Assembly (NCBI GenBank): GCA_024710675.1 | Contig: JANJUH010000351.1 | Span: forward strand, 1-18,617 | Source: Lysobacterales bacterium | Lineage (GTDB): Bacteria; Pseudomonadota; Gammaproteobacteria; Xanthomonadales; SZUA-5 | Length of the DNA stretch: 18,617 bases | Reading direction: 5' to 3' | Shown here: in pieces, positions 1 to 8,327 of the stretch | How positions within the stretch are numbered: position 1 is the first letter of the stretch | Layout of the letters: each line of letters begins with the position of its first letter | The notes under the pieces: generated by a model | What the model was told of the DNA's origin: nothing | The model's database searches: none | What the model saw: the letters and a program-made list of their open reading frames with translations, nothing else | Made by a program: the position numbers and the translations under genes

Positions 1-375
1 GCCGAGGCTCAGCACGAAGAACACGTACGCCGGTACGCGGCCGAGGGCCGGTCCGAAGGTCCTCATGCTCCTGAAGCGCCGGAGCAACAATTGGGGCGCC
101 ACGCTGGAGATCACAATGAGACCGGTCGCGGCGAGCAAGAGGAGCAACAGGATCGCGAAAAAGAGCCAATCGGACTCGCTTCGGATGCCCCCAGCTCCCA
201 TCAGCAACACGAAGAACGCGAACGGTGCCGCAACCACCAGACCGACCAGCGCGTAGCCGCGAATGATCAGGTCGAGGTAGCCCAGGATCCCGCGGGGAGG
301 TTTCGGCTTGGCCGCAGCGGCTGGGGGGACGACTCCGGTTGCTGCTGCAGGCATTTCGGTCGGGGCTTCACTCAT
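1..375 (-). CDS. Small integral membrane protein, 3' end outside window
   Basis: The frame is open from an ATG at 373-375 (minus) to the window edge, giving the first 125 residues. I do not recognise the family. The start is supported by CAGGAAA about 8 nt upstream. The protein begins with about 30 Ala/Pro-rich, presumably cytoplasmic residues (MSEAPTEMPAAATG, then KPKPP). Hydrophobic segments follow at about residues 41-62 and 69-93, and another starts at about 115 (VPAYVFFVLSLG) as the window ends. A basic loop (LLRRFRSMR) lies between the second and third segments, so at least three TM helices are likely. The next gene upstream, the cysteine-rich secreted protein, ends 279 bp away on the same strand. 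This gene probably has its own promoter, but I could not identify one with confidence. It is a hypothetical membrane protein; no function can be assigned. Confidence 0.7.
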   Translation of the reverse strand, partial: MSEAPTEMPAAATGVVPPAAAAKPKPPRGILGYLDLIIRGYALVGLVVAAPFAFFVLLMGAGGIRSESDWLFFAILLLLLLAATGLIVISSVAPQLLLRRFRSMRTFGPALGRVPAYVFFVLSLG

Positions 376-654
376 CGCACGGGTTTCCTGGCGGGGCTGC
401 TGAGGGACGCACTCCGCTCGAGCGCGCGAAACCTGCGACGGGGAATTTGCGACATTCATCGCGCAGGGCTTGGATTTTACGGGCATTGCGGTCCTGCGGC
501 GTGACGCTCGAATCGGTCGAATCACCGGCTTGGTATCGCCACGCCGGACCGCCAGCGCCTATGTCGGAGCCACGGCCACGCGTCGAAGTCGACCGTGCGT
601 CCGGGGGCGCCGACGCCGGCGCGCTTGCGCGACAGCGGCATACGCCCCATTGCT

Positions 655-2994
655 TCAGTCGCAGCTACCCTCGATCCGAAGGCTGAGCACGCGGCCGCTC
701 ATTTCGCTGCCATCTTCCCGCAGCAGGGTGGCGACCAGTCGGCGCTGTCCGGCTGCGGCGACGATGCTCAGGTCCAAGGTTTGCGATGCGCCTTTGGCCA
801 GCTCGGGCACCGCTGCGCTGGTCTCGTGATCGCCGATCCGCAACTGGAGCGTCTTGCCGGCAACGCGGGTGGTGCCGGCGTTGTGCACATCGACCTGCAC
901 GGGTACGCGGCAGAGCCCACCGCGCAGGCGCATCAGGCCACGCGAGGGGATCGTCACGGTCGATTCCCAGGTGCCGGTGGTGCCCGCGATGCGGACCCGG
1001 TCCCTGATCTCCAACCGTGACGGTCGGCCAATCGGCTGCGGCAGTGTCTGCTCGTCGGAGCCGCTGGGCGGACGAATCCGGTCGGGGAGCTGGACGGGGC
1101 CCGACCAGCACGGCACATCCGAACCATTGCGCTCCGGGTCCGGCGTGCAGATCGGCAGTTGGGCGCCGGGGAGGCGCGTCGCGAGTTCGGTGTAGCGACC
1201 GGCGTCGGCGCAGCGGATGGCCAGCGGGTCCTCCTCGAGCCGGCAGTTGGCGAGGGCATCGGCCAGCGTGACCGGCTTGCGGACCTGCAGGCGGCCTGCT
1301 CCGGTGGCTGGCAATGGTGCATTCAGCGCATCGAGGATTTCCTTTGCCCGTAGCTTGGCGGCCCTGAACTCCGGGGTTTCGTGGTAGCTGCATTGCAGGG
1401 GCGTATCCGCGTACTCGGACTGGCGCCGCGCCGTGTCCAGCAAGCTCTGGCACTGCGGCAGCTTCCAGGGCCGCGTGCAGACGATCTTTTCGCCCTGGCG
1501 ACCGCAGCGCGTGCGTCCACCGAGCGCGAGAATGATCTGGCCCGCGAGCCGTGCATCGCTCTCCGCGCGATCGAAGGTGCAACGCTTCGCAGGATGGGCG
1601 GCAGCCGCAAGCTTCAGGCATTGCTGGTGGGCGCGCCAGTCGGTGCAGCTCAGCACCAGGCCGTCACGCCGCTTCCAGTCCCCGGGGGCGCGGCAGTGGC
1701 CGTTCATCACGAGTTGGCGGCGGCCCTCGTCGACCTTGCCGGCGTACTCGACCAGGCTGGTCTGGAAGTGTGCGCCGACGAGTCCGCAGACGCGGTCGTA
1801 GGCCGTGGGTCCAGCGGCCTGCAGCGCCTGGTCGGAGACGCAGCGCTGGTGCAGCTTGTCGAAGAGTTCCCCGAACATGCCCGGGAAGTGGCTCTTTGCC
1901 TCCAGGATCCGCGGGCAGCGGCCTGGATCGGGCTCGGGGAAGGGTAGGCGTTTGCGCAGCTCGGTGTCGCAGGTCATCTCGACCAGACGCCGATGGGCCG
2001 GGATTGCGCTCTCCATGCCGATGTCGGTGACGGCGAAGATTTCGGCGAAGGGTTCGGCCACCGTTTGCAGGTGGGCGTTGCCGCCCAGCATCAGCACCTG
2101 CTTGAAGGTCTCGGTCTCCGTGGAGAAGCGACTGCGCAAGCGGTCGCAGGTCTTGCGGGCATTGTCGGCGCTCATCGTGTGCGAATCGAAGTACTCGACA
2201 CACGGATCCCAGAGGTGGCCCATCAGCCCGTTCCAGTCACCGCCGGCGCCGAGCCGCACCTTGACCGCGTACTGGTACCAGGGCTGCCAGTTGAGGGCGT
2301 AATAGGTGTCGACCGGCATGTGCTTGCTCTGGCCGGTGATCCAGTCGCCGATGTTGTTGATCGTTCCCCAGACCGCTTCCACCGCCGCCTTTGCGGCATC
2401 GATGGCCTCGACCAGGACCTTGGCCAGTGTCGAGCAGATCGCGTCGCGCCCGGGTACATCGCCGGGAACGAGTTGGCAGGCCAGTTCCGGGCCCACCAGC
2501 GCCGCGACCGCCAGCCAGTCGTCGAGATTTCCGGAGCTGACGGCAACCAGGACCCGTCGCACCACGGGTTTGGCCTGCTGGGCGACCTTGGCGAACAGTC
2601 CGCCGCACACGAAGTTCTGGACCGGCCCGCTGACCGGGAGCCCGGCCTGGCAGGCCACCTGCAGCAAGAGGTCGGTACCGGTCAGTTCCAGCACCTCGAG
2701 CCAGCGCCCGCCCTTGGCGGCGCGGATGATGTCGACGACCAGGCGAACCTTGGGATCGGCGCCGGACAGCGCCGAGCCGACCGCGGGCTTCGGCAGCTTC
2801 GCCTCGCACTGCGTGATCGATCCGCCATCGACCAGGCACTGGATCAGCGGTTTGCCTTCGACGATGGCGCCGTCGACCAGACCTGCGCTGTGCAGGATCG
2901 CCAGCACCTGGTCCAGGGTGTCGGCCGCAGCGGGGCGCGGCATCGACAGGACGAGGGTGGCCAGCAGCAGCAGGACGGATGCCAAACGCTTCAT
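655..2994 (-). CDS. Secreted cysteine-rich protein, unknown function
   Basis: This is a 779-residue protein with a clear Sec signal peptide: MKRLASVLLLLATLVLSM, with predicted cleavage after the AAA at about residue 24. I do not recognise the central part. I count 26 cysteines along the mature chain, many in short motifs such as ITQCEA, FVCGG, MTCDTE, RCPRI and KTCDRL. This suggests a disulfide-rich periplasmic or extracellular protein. The last 90 or so residues (from about 693, GLCRVPVQVDVHNAG) read like a CARDB/APHP-type Ig-like domain: a beta-rich stretch with the V.V.N.G pattern, followed by alternating hydrophobics up to the C-terminus. The ribosome site is weak (a GGGGG run about 10 nt upstream), but the signal peptide fixes the start. 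It is transcribed alone: the S9 peptidase ends 270 bp upstream and the membrane protein starts 279 bp downstream. It is a real gene (strong signal peptide, full-length frame) with unknown function. Confidence 0.8.
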   Translation of the reverse strand: MKRLASVLLLLATLVLSMPRPAAADTLDQVLAILHSAGLVDGAIVEGKPLIQCLVDGGSITQCEAKLPKPAVGSALSGADPKVRLVVDIIRAAKGGRWLEVLELTGTDLLLQVACQAGLPVSGPVQNFVCGGLFAKVAQQAKPVVRRVLVAVSSGNLDDWLAVAALVGPELACQLVPGDVPGRDAICSTLAKVLVEAIDAAKAAVEAVWGTINNIGDWITGQSKHMPVDTYYALNWQPWYQYAVKVRLGAGGDWNGLMGHLWDPCVEYFDSHTMSADNARKTCDRLRSRFSTETETFKQVLMLGGNAHLQTVAEPFAEIFAVTDIGMESAIPAHRRLVEMTCDTELRKRLPFPEPDPGRCPRILEAKSHFPGMFGELFDKLHQRCVSDQALQAAGPTAYDRVCGLVGAHFQTSLVEYAGKVDEGRRQLVMNGHCRAPGDWKRRDGLVLSCTDWRAHQQCLKLAAAAHPAKRCTFDRAESDARLAGQIILALGGRTRCGRQGEKIVCTRPWKLPQCQSLLDTARRQSEYADTPLQCSYHETPEFRAAKLRAKEILDALNAPLPATGAGRLQVRKPVTLADALANCRLEEDPLAIRCADAGRYTELATRLPGAQLPICTPDPERNGSDVPCWSGPVQLPDRIRPPSGSDEQTLPQPIGRPSRLEIRDRVRIAGTTGTWESTVTIPSRGLMRLRGGLCRVPVQVDVHNAGTTRVAGKTLQLRIGDHETSAAVPELAKGASQTLDLSIVAAAGQRRLVATLLREDGSEMSGRVLSLRIEGSCD

Positions 2995-3125
2995 CGCGGA
3001 TACCCCCGGAGGTGAGCCGGGGCCAGCGTGGGCGATTCGCGCGGGCAGGACCTTGACCTGGATCAGGGATGAAGGCCGACGTACGGAATCGACCTGCGGG
3101 CGTAATCAGCCAGGTCGGGGACAGG

Positions 3126-3205
3126 TTTCGCGCGCAGAGCGCGCTCCTACGCCAAGCGAGCGGATCGCGACCCACCCGCGTAGGAGCGCCCTCCGTGCGC
3201 GAAAA
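3126..3205. repeat. REP-like inverted pair (BIME-like)
   Basis: Two 26-bp arms, at 3126-3151 and 3179-3204, face each other across a 27-bp spacer and match at 23 of 26 positions after reverse complementing. Each begins (outward) with CGTAGGAGCG and ends with GCGCGAAA. The left arm holds a perfect 6-bp hairpin, GCGCGC-AGA-GCGCGC (3130-3144). The right arm has a degenerate version (GCGC...GCGC). The pattern matches the extragenic palindromic repeats common in xanthomonads and pseudomonads, which are mobilised by RAYT transposases. It lies in the intergenic space between the cysteine-rich protein and the S9 peptidase. Possible roles are transcript 3'-end protection of the peptidase mRNA or nucleoid binding. 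No RAYT gene is in the window. Confidence 0.8.
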
Positions 3206-3224
3206 CAAGCTGCCCGCAAGCAGA

Positions 3225-3250
3225 GCCATCGCCGGTCAATCGGCGATGGC
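3225..3250 (-). terminator. Terminator-like hairpin after the S9 peptidase gene
   Basis: A perfect 10-bp stem, GCCATCGCCG / CGGCGATGGC, encloses a 6-nt loop. It starts 14 nt past the TGA of the peptidase gene, on the side where its transcript ends. On the minus strand it is followed by TCTGCTTG, a weak rather than a classical U-tract. This could be an intrinsic terminator of modest strength or an RNA-stabilising hairpin. The REP-like pair lies just beyond it. Confidence 0.55.
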
Positions 3251-3264
3251 CCTTGGGTCAAGCA

Positions 3265-5211
3265 TCAATCGCTGCTGGCGACCGCCTCGCCCTTGCGTGC
3301 GCCGGGGCCGATGTAGCGATCGAAGAAGGCGAGCATCTTGCTGTACAGGGCGACGTTGTTCTCGGTCTTGTAGAAGCCGTGGCCTTCGCCTTCCTGGATG
3401 ATCGTGGCGTCCACCTTGCCGCCGGCCTGTTCGATGGCCTCGGCCATGCGCTCGGTGTGGACCGGCGGGGCGCGGCGATCTTCCTTGCCGGCGGCCAGGA
3501 ACACGCCCGCCTTGATGCGGCTGGCCTGCTTGTTCGGGGACACCAGCGCCAGCGCCGAGTTGTCGCTGCCGAGCACGGTCTCGAGGAAGTCCTGGCCCGA
3601 GTCGCTCTCGCTGACATCGCCGCGGCTGTTCATGATGGTCATGTCGTAGACGCCGACGAAGCCCATCGCGCACCGGTACATGTCGGGTTCCTTGACCACG
3701 CCCATCAGCGCGGCGTAGGCGCCATAGCTGCCGCCGGCGATGCAGACGCGCTCCGGATCGGCGATGCCCTGGTCGATCGCCCATTTCGTGGCGTCGGTCA
3801 GGTCGTCCTGCATGGTGCCGCCCCACTGGCGCCAGCCGAGCTCGATGAAGGACTCGCCGAAGCCGCCCGAACCGCGGAAATTCGGCTGCAGCACGGCATA
3901 GCCGCGCGAGGCGAAGAGCTGTACCTCCGGGCTGTATCCCCAGGTGTCGTACGGTCCGAAAGGACCGCCGTGCGGGTTGACGATCAGCGGCAGGTTCTTG
4001 CCGTCGGAATCGCGCGGGACGGTGAGCCAGCCGTGGATCGTGGTGCCGTCGCGCGCCGTGTACTGCACGGCCTTCATCTCGCTCATCAGTTCGGGGTCGA
4101 TCCACTGCTGGACGCTGGCCAGATAGGTGGCCTTGCCGGATTCGCGGTCGAAGACGTAGAACTCGCCCGGGTTGCGATCGCTGCTCACGATGAAGACGAT
4201 GGTCTTGCCATCCTGCGTGGCATTGACCAGGTTGACGGTATGGCCGGGGAAACTGGCCTCCAGGCTGCGCAGGATCTTGGCGTCCGGATGCTCGGTGTCG
4301 AGGTAAACACGCTTGGGCTGGGTGACGTCATAGGTCACGCCGAGCAGGCGCCCATCCTCGAAGGCGCGCACATAGCCGGTCGGATTGACCACCTCGTCAC
4401 GCGCGACCAGCGTCTTGTTGCCCATCGGATCGACGCGATAGAGGCCATCCGGACCCGACTTTTCGGTCATCGTCGCGTAAAAGTGCTCGCCGTCGACGTC
4501 CATGAACAGCGGCGACATGGTGCGGCCGGTGTCCTTCTCGGTGTGGATCTTGCGCCACTCCTTGTCCTTCTCGCCGCGGTACCAGACCTCGGACTGCTGG
4601 AATCCGCGGCCACCGGCGGCCACACGGGCCTCGCCTTCGCGGGTGGTCAGGAAGGAGGAGGCGGGCACTGGGGAGAAGGCCTTGCGCTGCGCCTTGCCGG
4701 TCTTGGCATTGACGCGATAAAGGATCTGCTCGCCACCCTCGCCGCGCTGGCTCGGGACGTAGTCGGTGACGATGACGTGATCATCCTCGTCACGCAGCGT
4801 GTTGGTCAGCACGGCGCCGCGCGAACCGCCGCCGTAACCGGTGCGATCCTTGCCGTCGACGTTCATGAACAACAGTTCGCCGCGTTGGCGCGGGGCGACC
4901 AGGCGACCGGCGCGGTCGCTGATCGTGAAAGCGACGCGCGTCGGCGAAATCCACGAGAAGCTGGCGACCTGGCGCTTGTCGGTGAAGCGCGCCACGCCGG
5001 TGATCTTGCGGTCCTTGCGGGTGAAGATCACGAGGGCGCGGGTTTCCTGGTCGGGCACGATTGCGCCGAAGTACTTGCCGTCAGGGGAAACCTGGATGTT
5101 GACGAACTCCGATTGCTTCCAGAAATCCTCGAGCGGGATATCGGCCGGGGACTTGGCCCAGAGGGCGGGGCTTGCGGCGGCGAGGGCCAGCGCGAGGACG
5201 TAGGGCTTCAT
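3265..5211 (-). CDS. Secreted S9 family (prolyl oligopeptidase-type) serine peptidase
   Basis: This 648-residue protein has a Sec signal peptide (about residues 1-19, MKPYVLALALAAASPALWA). An N-terminal degenerate beta-propeller follows (about 25-390, starting with VSPDGKYFGAIV and repeated strand/turn blocks). The C-terminal alpha/beta-hydrolase peptidase domain runs from about 400 to 640. The catalytic triad is visible: Ser495 in GGSYGAY, Asp578 in GKEDRRAPP and His611 in EGEGHGFYK. The NPHGGP motif of S9 enzymes, which supplies the oxyanion environment, is also present. In this family the propeller gates access, so the enzyme cleaves short peptides (dipeptidyl/acylaminoacyl-peptidase-like activity). 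It would act in the periplasm or outside the cell, in peptide scavenging. The start is supported by AGGAG about 8 nt upstream. All key residues are intact and the length is normal. The exact S9 subfamily cannot be fixed by eye. Confidence 0.93.
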   Translation of the reverse strand: MKPYVLALALAAASPALWAKSPADIPLEDFWKQSEFVNIQVSPDGKYFGAIVPDQETRALVIFTRKDRKITGVARFTDKRQVASFSWISPTRVAFTISDRAGRLVAPRQRGELLFMNVDGKDRTGYGGGSRGAVLTNTLRDEDDHVIVTDYVPSQRGEGGEQILYRVNAKTGKAQRKAFSPVPASSFLTTREGEARVAAGGRGFQQSEVWYRGEKDKEWRKIHTEKDTGRTMSPLFMDVDGEHFYATMTEKSGPDGLYRVDPMGNKTLVARDEVVNPTGYVRAFEDGRLLGVTYDVTQPKRVYLDTEHPDAKILRSLEASFPGHTVNLVNATQDGKTIVFIVSSDRNPGEFYVFDRESGKATYLASVQQWIDPELMSEMKAVQYTARDGTTIHGWLTVPRDSDGKNLPLIVNPHGGPFGPYDTWGYSPEVQLFASRGYAVLQPNFRGSGGFGESFIELGWRQWGGTMQDDLTDATKWAIDQGIADPERVCIAGGSYGAYAALMGVVKEPDMYRCAMGFVGVYDMTIMNSRGDVSESDSGQDFLETVLGSDNSALALVSPNKQASRIKAGVFLAAGKEDRRAPPVHTERMAEAIEQAGGKVDATIIQEGEGHGFYKTENNVALYSKMLAFFDRYIGPGARKGEAVASSD

Positions 5212-5335
5212 CGGAGACTCCTGGAGGGGTACGGGCGGCAGCGGCTTGAGCGCGTGTTACAAACGATAGCGAAGCGTGGTGAGGCCGGCGTCATGACTTC
5301 CGAACCATTGACGCAGCCGGTGTCAGTCCTTCGGT

Positions 5336-6427
<1,092 letters not shown>

Positions 6428-6495
6428 GGATGACTCACCCTGCGAAGATAGCCCTCAAGCATAGGCCGCCCGGGGTGCGCGTGGCGTGTGGCGGT

Positions 6496-6501
6496 TAGAC
6501 T
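6496..6501 (+). promoter_or_regulatory. Possible -10 element of the META/MliC lipoprotein gene
   Basis: TAGACT, preceded by GGT, resembles a sigma70 -10 box (consensus TATAAT) and lies 6 nt before position 6508. A transcription start near 6508 would give a 5' leader of about 20 nt containing the GGAG at 6519-6522. No convincing -35 box is seen 17 bp upstream (the area is GC-rich), so this is a weak call. Confidence 0.35.
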
Positions 6502-6518
6502 GCCCGCATGCCCGTTAC

Positions 6519-6522
6519 GGAG
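6519..6522 (+). promoter_or_regulatory. Ribosome binding site that favours the 6529 start
   Basis: GGAG lies 6 nt before the ATG at 6529 and downstream of the first in-frame ATG at 6508. It therefore supports translation from 6529 (MMRSAMTL...), which also gives a normal-length lipoprotein signal peptide. Confidence 0.6.
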
Positions 6523-6528
6523 TGCGTG

Positions 6529-7230
6529 ATGATGAGATCAGCCATGACCCTGATGGCGGCCAGCCTGTGCCTCTCGGCGTGCGCGATGCGCGAGGAGCCG
6601 ACGCAGATCGAAGCGCCAGCGCCGGCCCCGGTCGCGCCGACTCCCGCGCCAACACCGCCCACGCACCTCGGCGCCTGGTACTGGGTCGGGACGATCGGCG
6701 CCGAAGCCACCGTGATTGCCCGCGATCCGGCGCGCTATCGCATCGAGCCGATGGCGGACGGCCGCATCGCCGTGCAGGCCGATTGCAACCGGGGCGGTGG
6801 CCAGTACGAAATGGCGAATCGATACGAGGTCCGCATCGGCCCGATCGGGCTCACCAAGATGGGCTGTCCGGCGGAGAGCCAGGACCGCACTTTCCTCGAT
6901 GACCTGGCGGCCGCGCGCTCCTTCGGCGCCGGTCCCGAGTGGATGCTGGTCGACTTGCTCGACGATCGTGGCGTGATGCATTTCGGCCGCAGCGACAGTG
7001 CCCGCCTGGCCTACTACGAGTGCACGAGCGGCGCCCCGTTCTGGGCGGCCTATGGCGAAGGTCATGTGCGCCTGATGGCCGACGGCCGCGTGATGCGCCT
7101 GCCGCGGGTCGAGGCAGCCTCCGGTGCGAAGTACAGCGACGGGACGGTCACACTGCAAGGCAAGGGTGCAGAGGCATCCCTCGAAGGCATCGGCGCGGGC
7201 AGGGCGGGCTGCACGCCGCCGCAGCACTGA
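6529..7230 (+). CDS. Lipoprotein with META/HslJ and MliC lysozyme-inhibitor domains
   Basis: From the ATG at 6529 this is a 233-residue lipoprotein. An in-frame ATG at 6508 would add 7 residues. The signal peptide is MMRSAMTLMAASLCLSAC, with lipobox L-S-A-C and Cys18 as the lipidated residue. A Pro/Ala-rich linker follows (to about 46). The META (HslJ-like) domain covers about 47-140, with the hallmark ADCNRGGGQY, then IGLTKMGCP and FLDDL. From about 160 there is a second domain, YYECTSGAPFWAAYGEG followed by AASGAKYSDG and GKGAEASL. This matches the MliC/PliC C-type lysozyme inhibitor pattern, including the conserved Ser (S198) and Lys (K212) that insert into the lysozyme active site in that family. 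The predicted role is an outer-membrane-anchored lysozyme inhibitor and envelope stress protein. It is divergent from apbC and converges on the SnoaL-like gene. Confidence 0.85.
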   Translation: MMRSAMTLMAASLCLSACAMREEPTQIEAPAPAPVAPTPAPTPPTHLGAWYWVGTIGAEATVIARDPARYRIEPMADGRIAVQADCNRGGGQYEMANRYEVRIGPIGLTKMGCPAESQDRTFLDDLAAARSFGAGPEWMLVDLLDDRGVMHFGRSDSARLAYYECTSGAPFWAAYGEGHVRLMADGRVMRLPRVEAASGAKYSDGTVTLQGKGAEASLEGIGAGRAGCTPPQH

Positions 7231-7303
7231 AAGCCCAAGCCGCGCCGCCAAACGGTGTCACACGGAAACCAGAGATTCTGATCCGCAACATCGATGCGCA
7301 AAC

Positions 7304-7332
7304 CACAGGCCGGCGCCTTCAGCCGGCCTGTG
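7304..7332. terminator. Bidirectional terminator-like hairpin between convergent genes
   Basis: An 11-bp perfect stem, CACAGGCCGGC / GCCGGCCTGTG, with a 7-nt loop (GCCTTCA) sits between the stop of the lipoprotein gene (7230) and the stop of the convergent SnoaL-like gene (7370). Neither side has a strong U-tract (CCTACTCC on plus, GTTTGCG on minus). It could serve both transcripts as a terminator or 3'-end stabiliser. Confidence 0.55.
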
Positions 7333-7369
7333 CCTACTCCTGCAGGGTCGCAGTCCTGACTCGGAGGTT

Positions 7370-7843
7370 TCAGTTCCCGGGCACGATGACCGGCGCGAAG
7401 TTCGCGTGCACCAACATCCAGCGGCCGTTCTGCTTGACGTAGACGCGGGTGGACTTGGCGAGGTTCGGCGTCATCTTGCCGTCCGCGCTGCGGGTCATGC
7501 CGGCGTAGTTGTAGGTCAGGATGGCCGTGTCGCCATAGAACTGCACGTTCGGGTTGAGCATTTCCGAGACCGGGCTGGTGTCGGTCGACTGCAGGCTGGC
7601 GGTGTAGAAACGGGCCGCCAGGGCCTTGCCTTCGACCAGCGTCGGCGCCATCGGATTGAACTCGGTGTAGTCATCGGCAATCGAGGTCCAGGCCTCGGAA
7701 GCCGGCTTGCTCTGGTTCTCTGCAGCCCACTGCGCTTTGGTCAGCGCGATGATTTCGTCGGCGTTCTGGGCTGGCAGGGACAGCGAGGCAGCGAGCAGCA
7801 TTACGGTAGCGAGCAGGGTCGTGGATGGCTTGAGCAGATTCAT
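7370..7843 (-). CDS. Exported SnoaL-like/DUF4440 (NTF2-fold) protein
   Basis: This is a 157-residue protein. The frame is open upstream to 7885, but the ATG at 7841-7843 is preferred. It is preceded by GGGGA about 7 nt upstream and gives a clean signal peptide (MNLLKPSTTLLATVMLLAAS, cleavage near LPA-QN). The mature part fits the NTF2-like SnoaL/DUF4440 pattern: a first helix (ADEIIALTKAQWAAE), then DYTEFNP, FYTASLQ, a strand VQFYGDTAILTYNY and a final paired strand RVYVKQNGRWMLVHAN. Such proteins are small barrel-and-helix binding proteins or enzymes. No catalytic residues can be assigned, so the substrate is unknown. It probably resides in the periplasm. The collagen-like gene upstream ends 484 bp away, so this is probably a separate transcript. 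Confidence 0.8.
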   Translation of the reverse strand: MNLLKPSTTLLATVMLLAASLSLPAQNADEIIALTKAQWAAENQSKPASEAWTSIADDYTEFNPMAPTLVEGKALAARFYTASLQSTDTSPVSEMLNPNVQFYGDTAILTYNYAGMTRSADGKMTPNLAKSTRVYVKQNGRWMLVHANFAPVIVPGN

Positions 7844-8327
7844 GACGTTTCCCCATGGTCGGTTCAGTTGGGCGTACACATCCAAGCCCGAATCCCTCGG
7901 GAATGGATCCTTGCCCGGACCCCGTTCGTCACGAAGCCCGGTCCGGCTGGTGCTGGCAACGCAGCGGCCCCGAACATCGTCGCGGTCGCGGCGGCGGGGA
8001 ATGGCGAGTTCTGCCCTGGTCGGATTTTCCTTATCGCCGCGTCCAGGGGCGACGGGCGGCGAACCCGGATCCGGCGGCTTTGCTCGCTTGCGATCCCATT
8101 GCCAGGCTGAGCCCGATACTGAGCGGGTTCGTTCCGGTGCGCTTTCGTCCGGGTTGCGCTGGATTGCGGATCCGTTGCGAATGTCGTGGCATTCGCTGGG
8201 AAGGCGCGGCCGATCGGCCTGTCACCCGGGTTCGGCCCCGGGCTTGCTGCAACCGGCATGCGATCAGGGTGCTTGGTGTTTTGACCAGCTTCACGTTCGT
8301 GCCCTGCGCTACCGCGGTCGCCGGCGA
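7844..8327. other. 484-bp intergenic space, no gene recognised
   Basis: This space lies between the stop of the last collagen-like gene and the start of the SnoaL-like gene. Short frames exist on both strands, but none has a ribosome site, a signal peptide or recognisable sequence. A small hairpin, CCCGGG-TTCGGC-CCCGGG (8225-8242), sits about 85 nt past the collagen gene stop and could mark its transcript end, though it has no U-tract. The promoter of the SnoaL-like gene should be here, but I see no convincing -35/-10 pair. Confidence 0.5.
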
